Of a stretch of 64,000 nt of DNA, positions 8,919 through 17,460 are shown one piece after another. Both the position numbers and the translations under genes were made by a program. Source of the DNA: JAVEDQ01 sp963783105 (GTDB taxonomy: Bacteria; Actinomycetota; Actinomycetes; Frankiales; Frankiaceae); contig CAWAMI010000003.1 in NCBI GenBank assembly GCA_963783105.1, positions 62,001 through 126,000 of the forward strand, given 5' to 3'. The stretch's first letter is position 1, and the number at the start of each line of letters is the position of its first letter. The notes under the pieces are model-generated. The model worked only from the letters and a program-made list of their open reading frames with translations. It was not told the DNA's origin and ran no database searches.

Positions 8919-9497
8919 GTGCCCCGCATCCGCATCGCCCAGGACGCCGCCGCCGACGAGCTGCTGAGCCGCGACCCGCTCGCGCTCCTCATCGGGATGC
9001 TGCTGGACCAACAGTTCCCGATGGAACGCGCCTTCGCCGGGCCGCAGCTGCTCAGCGCGCGACTCGGCGGGGATCTCGACGCCCGGCAGCTGGCCGACGC
9101 GGACCCCGACGAGCTCGTCCGGCACTTCACCGGCCCACCGGCGGTGCACCGGTATCCGCAGTCGATGGCGCAGCGGACGCAGGCGCTGTGCCGCTATCTC
9201 GTCGAGCAGTACGACGGCGACGTCCGCCGGGTCTGGGCCGACGTCGCCGACGGTCGCGAGCTGCTCCGGCGGTTGAACGCGCTGCCCGGCTTCGGCAAGC
9301 AGAAGGCGCAGATCTTCCTCGCCCTGCTCGGCAAGCAGCTCGGGGTTCAGCCCGAGGGCTGGGCGGAGGCGGCCGGCGGCTACGGCGAACGGGCCGTCCA
9401 CAAGTCGGTCGCGGACGTCGTCGATCCGGACAGCCTCGCTGCGGTACGGGCGTACAAGCAGGAGAGCAAGGCGGCGGCGAAGGCGGCCCGCGCATGA
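8919..9497 (+). CDS. HhH-GPD superfamily base-excision repair-like protein
   Basis: 192 residues with a helix-hairpin-helix region LNALPGFGKQKAQIFLALLG typical of the HhH-GPD glycosylase superfamily. No classical iron-sulfur cluster loop is present. An N-terminal segment (LLIGMLLDQQFPMERAF) matches the opening helix of this family in actinobacteria. GTG at 8919 is preferred (AGG 8 bases upstream, and the family normally starts just before the IRIAQD-like segment) over GTG at 8901. Its stop overlaps the ATG of the DhaL-DhaK gene (ATGA), an odd pairing that probably only reflects compaction. Glycosylase activity is assumed from the family, not shown. Confidence 0.82.
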   Translation: MPRIRIAQDAAADELLSRDPLALLIGMLLDQQFPMERAFAGPQLLSARLGGDLDARQLADADPDELVRHFTGPPAVHRYPQSMAQRTQALCRYLVEQYDGDVRRVWADVADGRELLRRLNALPGFGKQKAQIFLALLGKQLGVQPEGWAEAAGGYGERAVHKSVADVVDPDSLAAVRAYKQESKAAAKAARA

Positions 9498-11173
9498 GCA
9501 TCACGATCCGCGACGTGCTGCTCGCCTGCGCCCGCGCCGCCGAAGAGAAGAAGTCGGCCTACGACGAGCTCGACGCCGCCGCCGGCGATGGAGACTTCGG
9601 CGGCGTGCTCGCCCTGGCCGGGCGCCGGGTCGAGGCCGCCCTGAGCGCGGCCGACCACGACGGCAACCGGAGCGTTCTGCTCGCCGCAGCCGGAGCCGTC
9701 GCCGACGTCGGCGGGACCACCGGCCCCTTGTGGGGGACCGGTTTGCTGCGGGCGGCGGAATCCCTCGGCGACGACGACATCACGCCGGAGCGGCTCGGAG
9801 CCGCGCTGCGGGCCGCCGGGGACGGCATCTCGGAGCTCGGCGGCGCCTCGGTCGGCGACAAGACGCTGCTCGATGCCCTGGTGCCGGCGGCGGAGGCCCT
9901 GGCCGACGGCGAGGGGGATGCGGACGCCGCGTCGCGAGCCGCCCGTGAGGGCGCCGAAGGAACCCGCGAGCTCACGGCCGTCCGCGGGCGGGCGAGTTAC
10001 CAGGGGGAGCGGTCGCAGGGCGCGCCCGACGCGGGTGCGGTCGCGGTCGCCGACTTCGTCGAACTGGTCGCCGCGCTGGTCCGCGGGGAGGCGTCCGTGC
10101 CGGACCCGCGGGCCGACGGCGACGACGAGCACGGCGGCGACGAGGGTGGGGGCTCGGTGGCCGACGGTCACCTGGTGCGGCACCCGCCGGATCTGGTCGA
10201 CGAGGGGCTGCTCGGGCTGGCCCTGGCGCACCCGGATCTCGTCCGCGTCGAGCTCGAGCCGCGCTTCGCGATGCGGGCCGACGGCCCCGTGTCGGGAAAG
10301 GTCGCTCTCGTCTCGGGTGGCGGCTCGGGCCACGAACCGATGCACGCCGGCCTCATCGGACCCGGCCTGCTCGACGCCGCCTGCCCTGGCGAGATCTTCG
10401 CGAGCCCGAGCGCCGCCCAGGTCGCGGCGGCGATCCGGGCTGCCGACGGCGGAGCCGGAGCGCTCCTGATCGTCAAGAACTACACCGGCGACGTCCTCAA
10501 CTTCCGGCTCGGGGCGCAGCTCGCGGAAGCCGACGGGCATCGGACGGCCAGCGTCCTGATCGCCGACGACGTCGCCGTCGACGGCTCGTCGGCGACGATC
10601 GGCCGGCGCGGCGTCGCGGGCACCGTCGTCCTCGAGAAGCTCTGCGGCGCGGCCGCCGACGAGGGAGCGGACCTCGACGTCCTCGCCCGACTCGCCGAGC
10701 GGGTGACCGGCGGCCTGCGCTCCATGGGGGCGGCGCTGTCCGGGGTGACGCTGCCCTCCGGCGGGGATCCGGCCATCGCCCTCGAGGCCGGCGAGATGGA
10801 GGTGGGGGTCGGCATCCACGGCGAGCCCGGCCGGGAGCGGCGGGCGTCCGAACCCGCCGACGTCGTCATCGGGCATCTGCTCGACGCCGTCCTGTCCGAC
10901 CTCGGCGGCGGACCGGGGGAGCTGTTGCTGTTCACCAACGGCCTCGGCGGTCTCCCGCCGCTCGAGCTCTACGCGGCGCACCACCTGGCCGCCGAGCGGC
11001 TCCGTGCGGCGGGGCACACGCTGCGCCGCAGCCTCGCCGCGCCGCTGGTCACCTCCCTCGGCATGGTCGGTCTCTCGCTGACCGTGCTGCGTCTCGACGA
11101 CGAGCTGACGCGGCTCTGGGACGCTCCCTGCCGGTCGGCCGGGTGGACCGTGCCGGGACCCGCGCCGCGGTAG
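9494..11173 (+). CDS. Dihydroxyacetone kinase, DhaL-DhaK fusion in inverted order
   Basis: 559 residues. The DhaL (ATP-binding) domain comes first: Asp27, Asp32 and Asp34 in LDAAAGDGDFGG have the spacing of the Mg-binding aspartates of DhaL. An acidic linker rich in Asp, Glu and Gly (about 205-230) leads to a DhaK domain with the substrate loop SGGGSGHEP (His280) and GVGIHGEPG, whose His442 should bind dihydroxyacetone covalently. Usual ATP-dependent kinases are DhaK-DhaL, so the order here is reversed. Expected reaction: ATP-dependent phosphorylation of dihydroxyacetone or a related short ketose or aldose. No glycerol dehydrogenase lies nearby. Confidence 0.9.
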   Translation: MSITIRDVLLACARAAEEKKSAYDELDAAAGDGDFGGVLALAGRRVEAALSAADHDGNRSVLLAAAGAVADVGGTTGPLWGTGLLRAAESLGDDDITPERLGAALRAAGDGISELGGASVGDKTLLDALVPAAEALADGEGDADAASRAAREGAEGTRELTAVRGRASYQGERSQGAPDAGAVAVADFVELVAALVRGEASVPDPRADGDDEHGGDEGGGSVADGHLVRHPPDLVDEGLLGLALAHPDLVRVELEPRFAMRADGPVSGKVALVSGGGSGHEPMHAGLIGPGLLDAACPGEIFASPSAAQVAAAIRAADGGAGALLIVKNYTGDVLNFRLGAQLAEADGHRTASVLIADDVAVDGSSATIGRRGVAGTVVLEKLCGAAADEGADLDVLARLAERVTGGLRSMGAALSGVTLPSGGDPAIALEAGEMEVGVGIHGEPGRERRASEPADVVIGHLLDAVLSDLGGGPGELLLFTNGLGGLPPLELYAAHHLAAERLRAAGHTLRRSLAAPLVTSLGMVGLSLTVLRLDDELTRLWDAPCRSAGWTVPGPAPR

Positions 11174-11197
11174 CAGGCGCCATCCGAGCGCGCGCGG

Positions 11198-11542
11198 TCA
11201 GTCGCCGTCCCACACCCAGGACGGGCCGACGGAGGCGACGGGCGCGACGCGACGGCGGAGCTCCCGGTCGGCGGTCACGACGAGATCCGCACCGACCGAC
11301 TGACGGACGATCTCGTCGTCGCCCTCACCCGGCGCGTGCACCACGGCCACGGGAGCCGTGCCCTCGGCGACGCCGCGCCGTGCTGCGCCCTCGAGCACCA
11401 GGACGATCTCGTACTCGCCACGCCTCGCCTCCTGCAGGGCGACCAGCCGCGCGTGCAGCCGCGCGGCGGCGCCGGCCCGGTCCCGCCACCAGCCGTCGGG
11501 GCGGGCGCCGACGACGTTGGCGCCGTCGACGATGATCCGCAT
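11198..11542 (-). CDS. NYN/PIN-like domain protein
   Basis: 114 residues beginning MRIIVDGANVVG, the first acidic strand of NYN/PIN-like RNases. It continues with GEGDDEIVRQ and VVTADRELRRRV, the second and third acidic positions. These match a metal-dependent RNA-cleaving fold. The ATG at 11542 places the conserved strand at the very N-terminus, as in relatives, so the longer upstream frame is rejected. It follows the enoyl-CoA hydratase by 20 bp on the same strand, and converges with the kinase gene. Substrate unknown. Confidence 0.8.
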   Translation of the reverse strand: MRIIVDGANVVGARPDGWWRDRAGAAARLHARLVALQEARRGEYEIVLVLEGAARRGVAEGTAPVAVVHAPGEGDDEIVRQSVGADLVVTADRELRRRVAPVASVGPSWVWDGD

Positions 11543-11562
11543 CCGGTCCTGCGCCCGTCGGG

Positions 11563-12399
11563 TCAGAGACCCGACGGCACGGGCGGGAGGTCCAGGTACG
11601 CCGGGTCCCGCTTCTCGCCCTTCGCGGTGAACGACTCCATCATGTCGGCCGGCTGGAACGCGCCCATCTGCCAGGTGGCGATGAAGTTCAGGCTCTCGGC
11701 CACCGAGTGGTCCCGGGCGAACAGCAGGGATTCCTTGTTCCCCCAGGTGACCAGCGGGCTCTTCGACGCGATCTCGCGCGCCACGTCCAGCACCCCCTCC
11801 ACCAGGCTGTCGGCGTCGTCGAAGAGCTGGTTGACCAGCCCGACCTCGTAGGCCCGCTGGGCCGGCAGCCGCCGGCCGGTGTAGACGAGTTCCCGGGCCA
11901 GGCCGTCGCCGATCAGCTTGGGCAGGCGCTGCAGCGTGCCGACGTCGGCGACCATGCCGATGTTGGTCTCCTGCACGACGAAGAAGGCGTCCTTGGTCGC
12001 GTAGCGCATGTCGGCGGCGCAGGCGAGGTCGACGGCGCCGCCGATGCAGCCACCCTGCACGGCGACGAGCACGGGGATCCGGGCGCGCTCGAAAACCGTG
12101 AACGACTCCTGCAGCCGCCGCACCATCAGGCGCATGTTCGCCGCCCGTCGGCCGGCTTCGCCCTCGTTCGCGAGCCCGGACGAGCCGGCGAACACGCTCA
12201 GGTCCATCCCGGCGCTGAAGTGCTTCCCGGTCGACGAGAGGACGATCGCGCGGGCCTCGCCGGAGTCGCTGATGCTCTGCACGATCTCCGGCAGCTCGGA
12301 CCAGAACTCCGAGACCATCGTGTTGAGCTCGTCCGGCCGGATGAGCCGGACGTGCGCCACCTTGTCGGCGACGTCCACCTCGAAGCAGCGGTATCCCAT
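11563..12399 (-). CDS. Enoyl-CoA hydratase/isomerase family protein
   Basis: 278 residues of crotonase fold. The first oxyanion-hole segment is KHFSAGMDLS and the second is GGCIGGAVDLACAADMR. ETNIGMVADVGTLQRLP contains the acidic residues usual in dienoyl-CoA isomerase-like members (MVADVGTLQRLP resembles the Asp-containing motif of delta3,5-delta2,4-dienoyl-CoA isomerase). It therefore acts on acyl-CoAs, perhaps in unsaturated fatty acid oxidation. AAAGGGA before the ATG at 12399 decides the start. It is the promoter-proximal gene of a two-gene unit with the NYN protein. Confidence 0.9.
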   Translation of the reverse strand: MGYRCFEVDVADKVAHVRLIRPDELNTMVSEFWSELPEIVQSISDSGEARAIVLSSTGKHFSAGMDLSVFAGSSGLANEGEAGRRAANMRLMVRRLQESFTVFERARIPVLVAVQGGCIGGAVDLACAADMRYATKDAFFVVQETNIGMVADVGTLQRLPKLIGDGLARELVYTGRRLPAQRAYEVGLVNQLFDDADSLVEGVLDVAREIASKSPLVTWGNKESLLFARDHSVAESLNFIATWQMGAFQPADMMESFTAKGEKRDPAYLDLPPVPSGL

Positions 12400-12455
12400 C
12401 GCTCGTCCCTTTCCTCGCCCGACCCCGATCGTTCTCGAGGAACCGTAGTCGTTGC

Positions 12456-13382
12456 GTGGCGGCTGTGGACGCGCGGGAAGCGTCCACAGATCTCGGCGCG
12501 GTGTGGGAGCCGCCTCTTCGCCGCGGCAGGGTTCTCGGCGTGGACCTCGCTGCTGCACCGCCCCGCGCCACGTCGATCGCCGACGACGGGCACGACCCGT
12601 ACCCCGCTGCGGACGAGACGCTCGTCCTGCGGCGCGCCGCGCGGGCCGCCGAGGACGCCGGCAACGCCGAAGGGGCCCGCCGGCTGGTGCGGCTGCTTCC
12701 CGCCGACCCCGAGCGGGCGCGCTGGCTGCGCAGCCTGGACGAGGCGGTGGCGCTCGGGCCCACCCCGTCGCCGGGTCCCCTGGCGCTCTGGCTGCTGCAG
12801 CCGGCGCTGCGCTTCGGCCTCGGCTCGCTGCGGGCAGGCGCGGTGCGCCTGCTGATGCACGAGGTGCAGCGGGCGCGGGGTGCCGGGCCCGCCCGCCGCG
12901 TCGACGAGCCGACGAGCACGTCGACCGCCGGGGCGGTCCTCGACGACCCGCTGCTCGCCGATGCGGCGCTGTTCGACGTCGGCCTGCTGGAGGCCTACGT
13001 CGCATCCGCGCTCGATCCGGCGCTGCGGGACCGGGCTGCTCCGCTCGCGGACTGGCCCGCGGCGGCGGTCGGCGTGTTCGAGCTGACCGAGCGGGAGGGA
13101 GCGCTGCTGGCCCGGAACCTGCTGGACGACCGGGAGATCCGGGTGGCCACGTCACCCTCCGCGTCCCGACCGGGGCCTGTGGTCTACGGACGCCCGGTGC
13201 CGTGGCCCGCGGCGCCGGGTGCGCGCTTCGTGCTGCCGCCGGTGCCGCTCGACCGGGTCACCGCGCGGCGGGTGTTGCGGGCGGTCACCCGTCGTGCCCC
13301 GGTGGAGGAACGGGTGCGGGCCGTCGCCGGGCACCAGAGGCGGAGCGGGACCGCGCCGGCGACCGGCCCGGTCGGGGCCTGA
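12456..13382 (+). CDS. Hypothetical Ala/Arg-rich protein
   Basis: 308 residues that I do not recognise. It is Ala-, Arg- and Leu-rich and mostly predicted helical, with no membrane segment, signal peptide or catalytic motif that I can name. It is divergent from the enoyl-CoA hydratase (56 bp gap) and convergent with the aminopeptidase (37 bp gap). The opposite strand here is only a mirror frame. The GTG at 12456 gives the longest product; a later GTG is possible. Confidence 0.6.
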   Translation: MAAVDAREASTDLGAVWEPPLRRGRVLGVDLAAAPPRATSIADDGHDPYPAADETLVLRRAARAAEDAGNAEGARRLVRLLPADPERARWLRSLDEAVALGPTPSPGPLALWLLQPALRFGLGSLRAGAVRLLMHEVQRARGAGPARRVDEPTSTSTAGAVLDDPLLADAALFDVGLLEAYVASALDPALRDRAAPLADWPAAAVGVFELTEREGALLARNLLDDREIRVATSPSASRPGPVVYGRPVPWPAAPGARFVLPPVPLDRVTARRVLRAVTRRAPVEERVRAVAGHQRRSGTAPATGPVGA

Positions 13383-13419
13383 GGTGTTCGTCGTGCACCT
13401 CCGCCTCCGGGACGTGGCG

Positions 13420-15084
13420 TCAGGCCTGCTGCGTCTGCTGCACCCAGGTCGTGACCTCGTCGGCGTCCCGGGGGAGGGCGGCGGAGAGGTTGCGGTTGCC
13501 GTCGGCGGTGATCAGCACGTCGTCCTCGATGCGGACGCCGATGCCCCGCAGCTCGGCCGGCACGGTGAGGTCGTCGGCCTGGAAGTACAGCCCGGGCTCG
13601 ACGGTCAGCACCATGCCCGGGGCGAGCGCCGCGTCGCGGTAGGCCTCCCGCCGCGCCTCCGCGCAGTCGTGGACGTCGAGGCCGAGCATGTGCGAGGTGG
13701 CGTGGAGGGTGTAGCGGCGGTGGACGCCGACGTCCGGCCGGAGGGATTCGGCGGCCGGGACGGGCAGGATGCCCCAGTCGTCGAGGGCGGCGGCGATGAC
13801 CTCCATCGCCGCCCGGTGCGGGGCGAGGAAGTCGGCGCCGGGCCGGGCCGCCTCGATGCCGGCCTGCTGGGCCGCCAGCACCACCTCGTAGACCCGCCGC
13901 TGCGGCTCGCTCCACGTGCCGTTGATCGGCAGTGTGCGGGTCACGTCGGCGGTGTAGAGGGAGTCGCGCTCGACGCCCATGTCCAGCAGGGCCAGCTGCC
14001 CGGGGACGACCGGACCGTCGTTGCGCACCCAGTGCAGCGTCGTCGCGTGCGCGCCGGTGGCGACGATGGAGCCGTAGCCGACGTCATTGCCGTCGAGGCG
14101 GGCCCGCCGCCAGAACGTCCCCTCCAGCCACCGCTCGCCGCGCCCCATCGCCGCGGCGGCCGGCATCTCCCGCACCACCTCGGTGAAGCCCGCCGCGGTG
14201 GCGGCGACCGCGGCCTCGAGCTCGGCGATCTCGTAGTCGTCCTTGATCAGCCGGAGCTCGGACAGCACGGTGGCCAGCTCGCCGTCCCGGGTCGTGCCGG
14301 TCGGCAGCACCCGGGCGTCGACGCGCTCGTCCACCCCGCGCAGCGTGCGGGTCGTGCCGGGGGCGAGCCGGGCGAGCGCGTCCTCGAGTTCGGGAAGCGG
14401 GCGGCACTCGACGTCGAGCGCGGCCGAGGTCTCCCGCACGCCGCGGCGGGGGCCGACCCACAGCTCGCCGTAGCGCCGGTCGGTGTAGAAGGCCGAGGTG
14501 GACCGGTCGGAGCGGTCGGCGAGGTAGAGGACGGCGCGGCCGGAGGTGTCGAGGACCAGGACGGCCTCGGGCTCGTCGCAGCCGGTCAGCCAGAAGAAGT
14601 CGCTGCCGGGGCGGTACGGGTAGTCGGTGTCGTTGGCCCGCACCTTGATCGTCCCGCTCGGGACGACCAGCGCGTCGCCGGCGAATCGGGCGGACAGCAG
14701 CGCCCGCCGCCGGGCGGTGGCGGCCGCCACCTCGCTGCGGGGCGGCAGGTCGCCGTCCGGCTCGGCCCAGCCGCGGGCCATCAGCTCCTGCAGCGGCGAG
14801 GGGATCTCGAGGTCGTGGCTGGCCGTGCCCTCCGGCTTCTGCTCGGGGCTCGGCGCCGCCTCCGCCGTCTCCGAGGACGGCTCCACGGGCTCGGCGGCAC
14901 CGTTCGATGCCGGGCTCGGCGTGGGAACGGCGAGCGGGGCGCCGCCGGCGTCGACCGGCGACTCCTCGTCGAGGGGTTCCAGCGTTCCCGTCGCGGCAGC
15001 GCCGCCGCCGGAGGCGGCCTCCGGCCCATCGGAGGCGCGGTCGGCGTCGCGTTCCGGGTCGCCGCTGTTCGGCTCGTCCGCCAT
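13420..15084 (-). CDS. pepP: Xaa-Pro aminopeptidase (M24B), aminopeptidase P family
   Basis: 554 residues. A low-complexity Glu/Ala/Pro/Ser-rich extension (about the first 90 residues) precedes the aminopeptidase P N-terminal domain. The pita-bread catalytic domain follows with the five metal ligands visible: two Asp in LLDMGVERDSLYTADVTRT, His in HATSHMLGLDVHD, Glu in LTVEPGLYF and Glu in GVRIEDDVLIT. It removes an N-terminal residue preceding proline, using two Mn ions, in the cytoplasm. The ATG at 15084 is preferred to one 6 codons upstream. The long acidic extension is not needed for activity and its role is unknown. Confidence 0.93.
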   Translation of the reverse strand: MADEPNSGDPERDADRASDGPEAASGGGAAATGTLEPLDEESPVDAGGAPLAVPTPSPASNGAAEPVEPSSETAEAAPSPEQKPEGTASHDLEIPSPLQELMARGWAEPDGDLPPRSEVAAATARRRALLSARFAGDALVVPSGTIKVRANDTDYPYRPGSDFFWLTGCDEPEAVLVLDTSGRAVLYLADRSDRSTSAFYTDRRYGELWVGPRRGVRETSAALDVECRPLPELEDALARLAPGTTRTLRGVDERVDARVLPTGTTRDGELATVLSELRLIKDDYEIAELEAAVAATAAGFTEVVREMPAAAAMGRGERWLEGTFWRRARLDGNDVGYGSIVATGAHATTLHWVRNDGPVVPGQLALLDMGVERDSLYTADVTRTLPINGTWSEPQRRVYEVVLAAQQAGIEAARPGADFLAPHRAAMEVIAAALDDWGILPVPAAESLRPDVGVHRRYTLHATSHMLGLDVHDCAEARREAYRDAALAPGMVLTVEPGLYFQADDLTVPAELRGIGVRIEDDVLITADGNRNLSAALPRDADEVTTWVQQTQQA

Positions 15085-15158
15085 GACTGGCAGCGTAGGC
15101 ACCCAGCCGCCCCCTTGCCCACCACCGGCGGGCCCGCCCCGATCAGTAGGTTCGGCGC

Positions 15159-16361
15159 ATGCCGCAGACCGGGCCGCTCGAGGGCTTGCTCGTCGTCGAC
15201 CTCAGCCGCGTGCTGGCGGGCCCGTTCGCGACGATGCTGCTCGCCGACCTCGGCGCCCGGGTCATCAAGGTGGAGAAGCGGGGGACCGGCGACGACAGCC
15301 GCACCTACGGCCCTTTCGTCGACGGCCGCTCGCTCTACTTCGCCCGGGTCAACCGGGGCAAGGAGTCCGTGGCGCTCGACCTCAAGGACGAGCGGGACCG
15401 GCGGTTCCTCGACGCTCTGCTCCACCGGGCGGACGTGCTGGTCGAGAACTTCCGGCCGGACGTCATGGAGCGTCTCGGCCTGGACTACGCCACGCTGGCG
15501 CGGACGAACCCGCGGCTGGTCTACGCGAGCATCTCCGGTTTCGGTCAGACCGGGCCGTGGCGGTTGCGGCCCGCCTACGACACCGTGGTGCAGGGCAGCA
15601 GCGGCCTGATGTCCATCACCGGCAGCCCGGCGGACGGGCCGATGAAGCCCGGCATGCCGGTGGCCGACCTGTCCGCGGGCCTCTACACCTTCGGCGCCGT
15701 CCTGGCCGCGTTGCAGGGGCGGCAGCGGACGGGGCGCGGCACGTCGGTGGACGTCGCGATGCACGACTCGCTGGTCTCGCTGTTGGAGGGCGCGGCGTTG
15801 GCTTTTCTCGCGACCGGCGAGCCGCCGCCGCGGATCGGCAACGCGCACTACTCGATCGCGCCCTTCGACACGTTCGCCTGCGCGGATCGGCCGATCATCA
15901 TCTGCGCGGCCAACGACACGCTGTTCGCCGGCCTCTGCGGGGCGCTCGGTCGGCACGAGCTCACCTCTGATCCGAGGTTCCGGGACAACTCCGGGCGCCA
16001 TCGGCACCGGGACGAGCTCAAGGTCGAGTTGGAGCGCGTCCTCGGAGCCGACGACGGTGAGCACTGGCTCGCCCGGCTCAGCGAGGCGGGGGTTCCCTGC
16101 GGCCCGGTCAGCGACATCGCCGAGGCGATGACCTCCGAGCAGATCCGGAGCAGGCGCATGGTCATCGAGGCCGGCGGGCTGCCGATGCCGGGTACGCCGA
16201 TCAAGTACGCCGACTACCCCGACCCGGCGGAGCGCCCGGCGGCCCCGGAGCTCGACGAGCACGGCGCGGCCCTCCGGGAGGAGTTCGGCGCCGCGGAGGC
16301 GGCCGCGTCCGTCCCTGGCGGGCTGCAGGAATGCGACGGTCGCGCGGGCGACGGGCGGTAG
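15159..16361 (+). CDS. CaiB/BaiF family CoA-transferase
   Basis: 400 residues matching class III CoA-transferases throughout: an opening LEGLLVVDLSRVLAGPFATM, VKVEKRGTGDD, VLVENFRPDVMERLGLDY, and a segment HRADVLVEN typical of the family. These enzymes move CoA between carboxylic acids through an aspartyl-CoA intermediate, in the cytoplasm. Divergent from pepP (74-bp gap). Substrate acids are not inferable from the context. Confidence 0.92.
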   Translation: MPQTGPLEGLLVVDLSRVLAGPFATMLLADLGARVIKVEKRGTGDDSRTYGPFVDGRSLYFARVNRGKESVALDLKDERDRRFLDALLHRADVLVENFRPDVMERLGLDYATLARTNPRLVYASISGFGQTGPWRLRPAYDTVVQGSSGLMSITGSPADGPMKPGMPVADLSAGLYTFGAVLAALQGRQRTGRGTSVDVAMHDSLVSLLEGAALAFLATGEPPPRIGNAHYSIAPFDTFACADRPIIICAANDTLFAGLCGALGRHELTSDPRFRDNSGRHRHRDELKVELERVLGADDGEHWLARLSEAGVPCGPVSDIAEAMTSEQIRSRRMVIEAGGLPMPGTPIKYADYPDPAERPAAPELDEHGAALREEFGAAEAAASVPGGLQECDGRAGDGR

Positions 16362-16444
16362 CCGGGCCACGGGCAGTAACCGTTCGGTCGGCCGGCTCGT
16401 TGAAGGAAACGCAAGGCCCGGTGGAAGCCTCAGCTGGGAAATCG

Positions 16445-16459
16445 CTCGCTCCGAGCGAG
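16445..16459. promoter_or_regulatory. Interrupted palindrome upstream of the L,D-transpeptidase
   Basis: CTCGCTC and GAGCGAG flank a single C about 90 bases before the L,D-transpeptidase start. The spacing fits a dimeric regulator site better than an RNA hairpin. No other control element could be recognised in the 187-bp gap 16362-16548. Confidence 0.3.
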
Positions 16460-16548
16460 TGGGGCGAGCCGGAATGTGGGCAAGCCAGTCAGCGACGCGC
16501 AGAATGCTCGTCCGCAGCTTTTCGTCCGCCGATGGTCCTGGAGGTTCG

Positions 16549-17409
16549 ATGCGTAGCCGCACCGCCGCGCTGCTGGCCGTTCCGGCCCTGCTCGCGGCTC
16601 TGGCCGGGTGCGCGGGTTCCTCGTCGGCGGGCTACGCGCCCGAGCCGCCCCCGCCCACCTACGGTGACGCAACGACGTCGAAGGTCCAGAAGGCGGACGA
16701 CTACGGGGTCCTCGAGCCCTCGGACGCGACCGACGACAGCTCTCCCCAGTCGGCGGCTCCTGCTCCGAAGCCGACGCCGGAGGCGACGCAGGCGGCCGCG
16801 GCCGGTCCCGCGTTCGACGGCTTGAAGCCCGGCGACAGCGGCGCCCAGGTCCGGGCACTGCAGGACAAGCTCCAGTCCCTCGGTTTCTGGGTGGGGTCGA
16901 CGGACGGCGAGTACGGGCTCACCACCACCCAGGCCGTCATGGCCGTGCAGAAGGCGGCGGGCCTCAAGCGTGACGGGGTGATGGGGCCCCAGACCCGCCA
17001 GGCGCTCCAGCGCGGGGTATCGGTCAGCGCCAAGTCGACGAGCGGGCACTGGGTCGAGGTCGACAAGTCGCACCAGCTCGCGATGATCGTCGACAACGGG
17101 AACGTCCAGGCGGTCCTGAACACCTCCACCGGCAGCGGTCAGCGCTACACCTCCGAGGGGCACACGTCGGTGGCGACCACCCCGTCGGGCAGATTCAAGG
17201 TGTTCCGCCAGGTGGACGCGCTCGACAAGTCGCCGCTCGGTGAGCTCTGGCGCCCCAAGTACTTCAACGGCGGCATCGCCCTGCACGGCGCTCAGAGCGT
17301 CCCCGGCTATGCCGCGAGCCACGGCTGCGTGCGGGTCAGCAACCCGGCGATCGACTGGATCTGGTCGACCGGCCAGGCGCCCATCGGCACCAACGTCTGG
17401 GTCTACTGA
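16549..17409 (+). CDS. L,D-transpeptidase lipoprotein with peptidoglycan-binding domain
   Basis: 286 residues. A lipoprotein signal (about residues 1-20, lipobox LAALAGC) is followed by a Pro/Ala-rich linker, a PG_binding_1 domain (LKPGDSGAQVRALQDKLQSL and MGPQTRQAL) and a YkuD catalytic domain with HGAQSVPGYAASHGCVRVSN, in which the SHGCVRV cysteine is the nucleophile. It would form 3-3 cross-links in the cell wall outside the membrane, as Ldt enzymes do in actinobacteria. GGAGG 4 bases before the ATG at 16549 and the signal peptide fix the start; upstream in-frame starts are rejected. Confidence 0.93.
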   Translation: MRSRTAALLAVPALLAALAGCAGSSSAGYAPEPPPPTYGDATTSKVQKADDYGVLEPSDATDDSSPQSAAPAPKPTPEATQAAAAGPAFDGLKPGDSGAQVRALQDKLQSLGFWVGSTDGEYGLTTTQAVMAVQKAAGLKRDGVMGPQTRQALQRGVSVSAKSTSGHWVEVDKSHQLAMIVDNGNVQAVLNTSTGSGQRYTSEGHTSVATTPSGRFKVFRQVDALDKSPLGELWRPKYFNGGIALHGAQSVPGYAASHGCVRVSNPAIDWIWSTGQAPIGTNVWVY

Positions 17410-17460
17410 CCGCACCTGCCGCCGGCGACCGGCGACTCGCGGAAGCGGTGATGCCCCCCG

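Noticed and set aside
12400..12919. Long frame extending the enoyl-CoA hydratase or NYN gene upstream
   Set aside because: The extension is antisense to the gene at 12456, Arg/Pro-rich, and has no ribosome site; the ATG starts at 12399 and 11542 have family support.
16362..16548. Riboswitch (ydaO/c-di-AMP type) before the L,D-transpeptidase
   Set aside because: The conserved paired segments of that family could not be recognised; only a short palindrome is seen.
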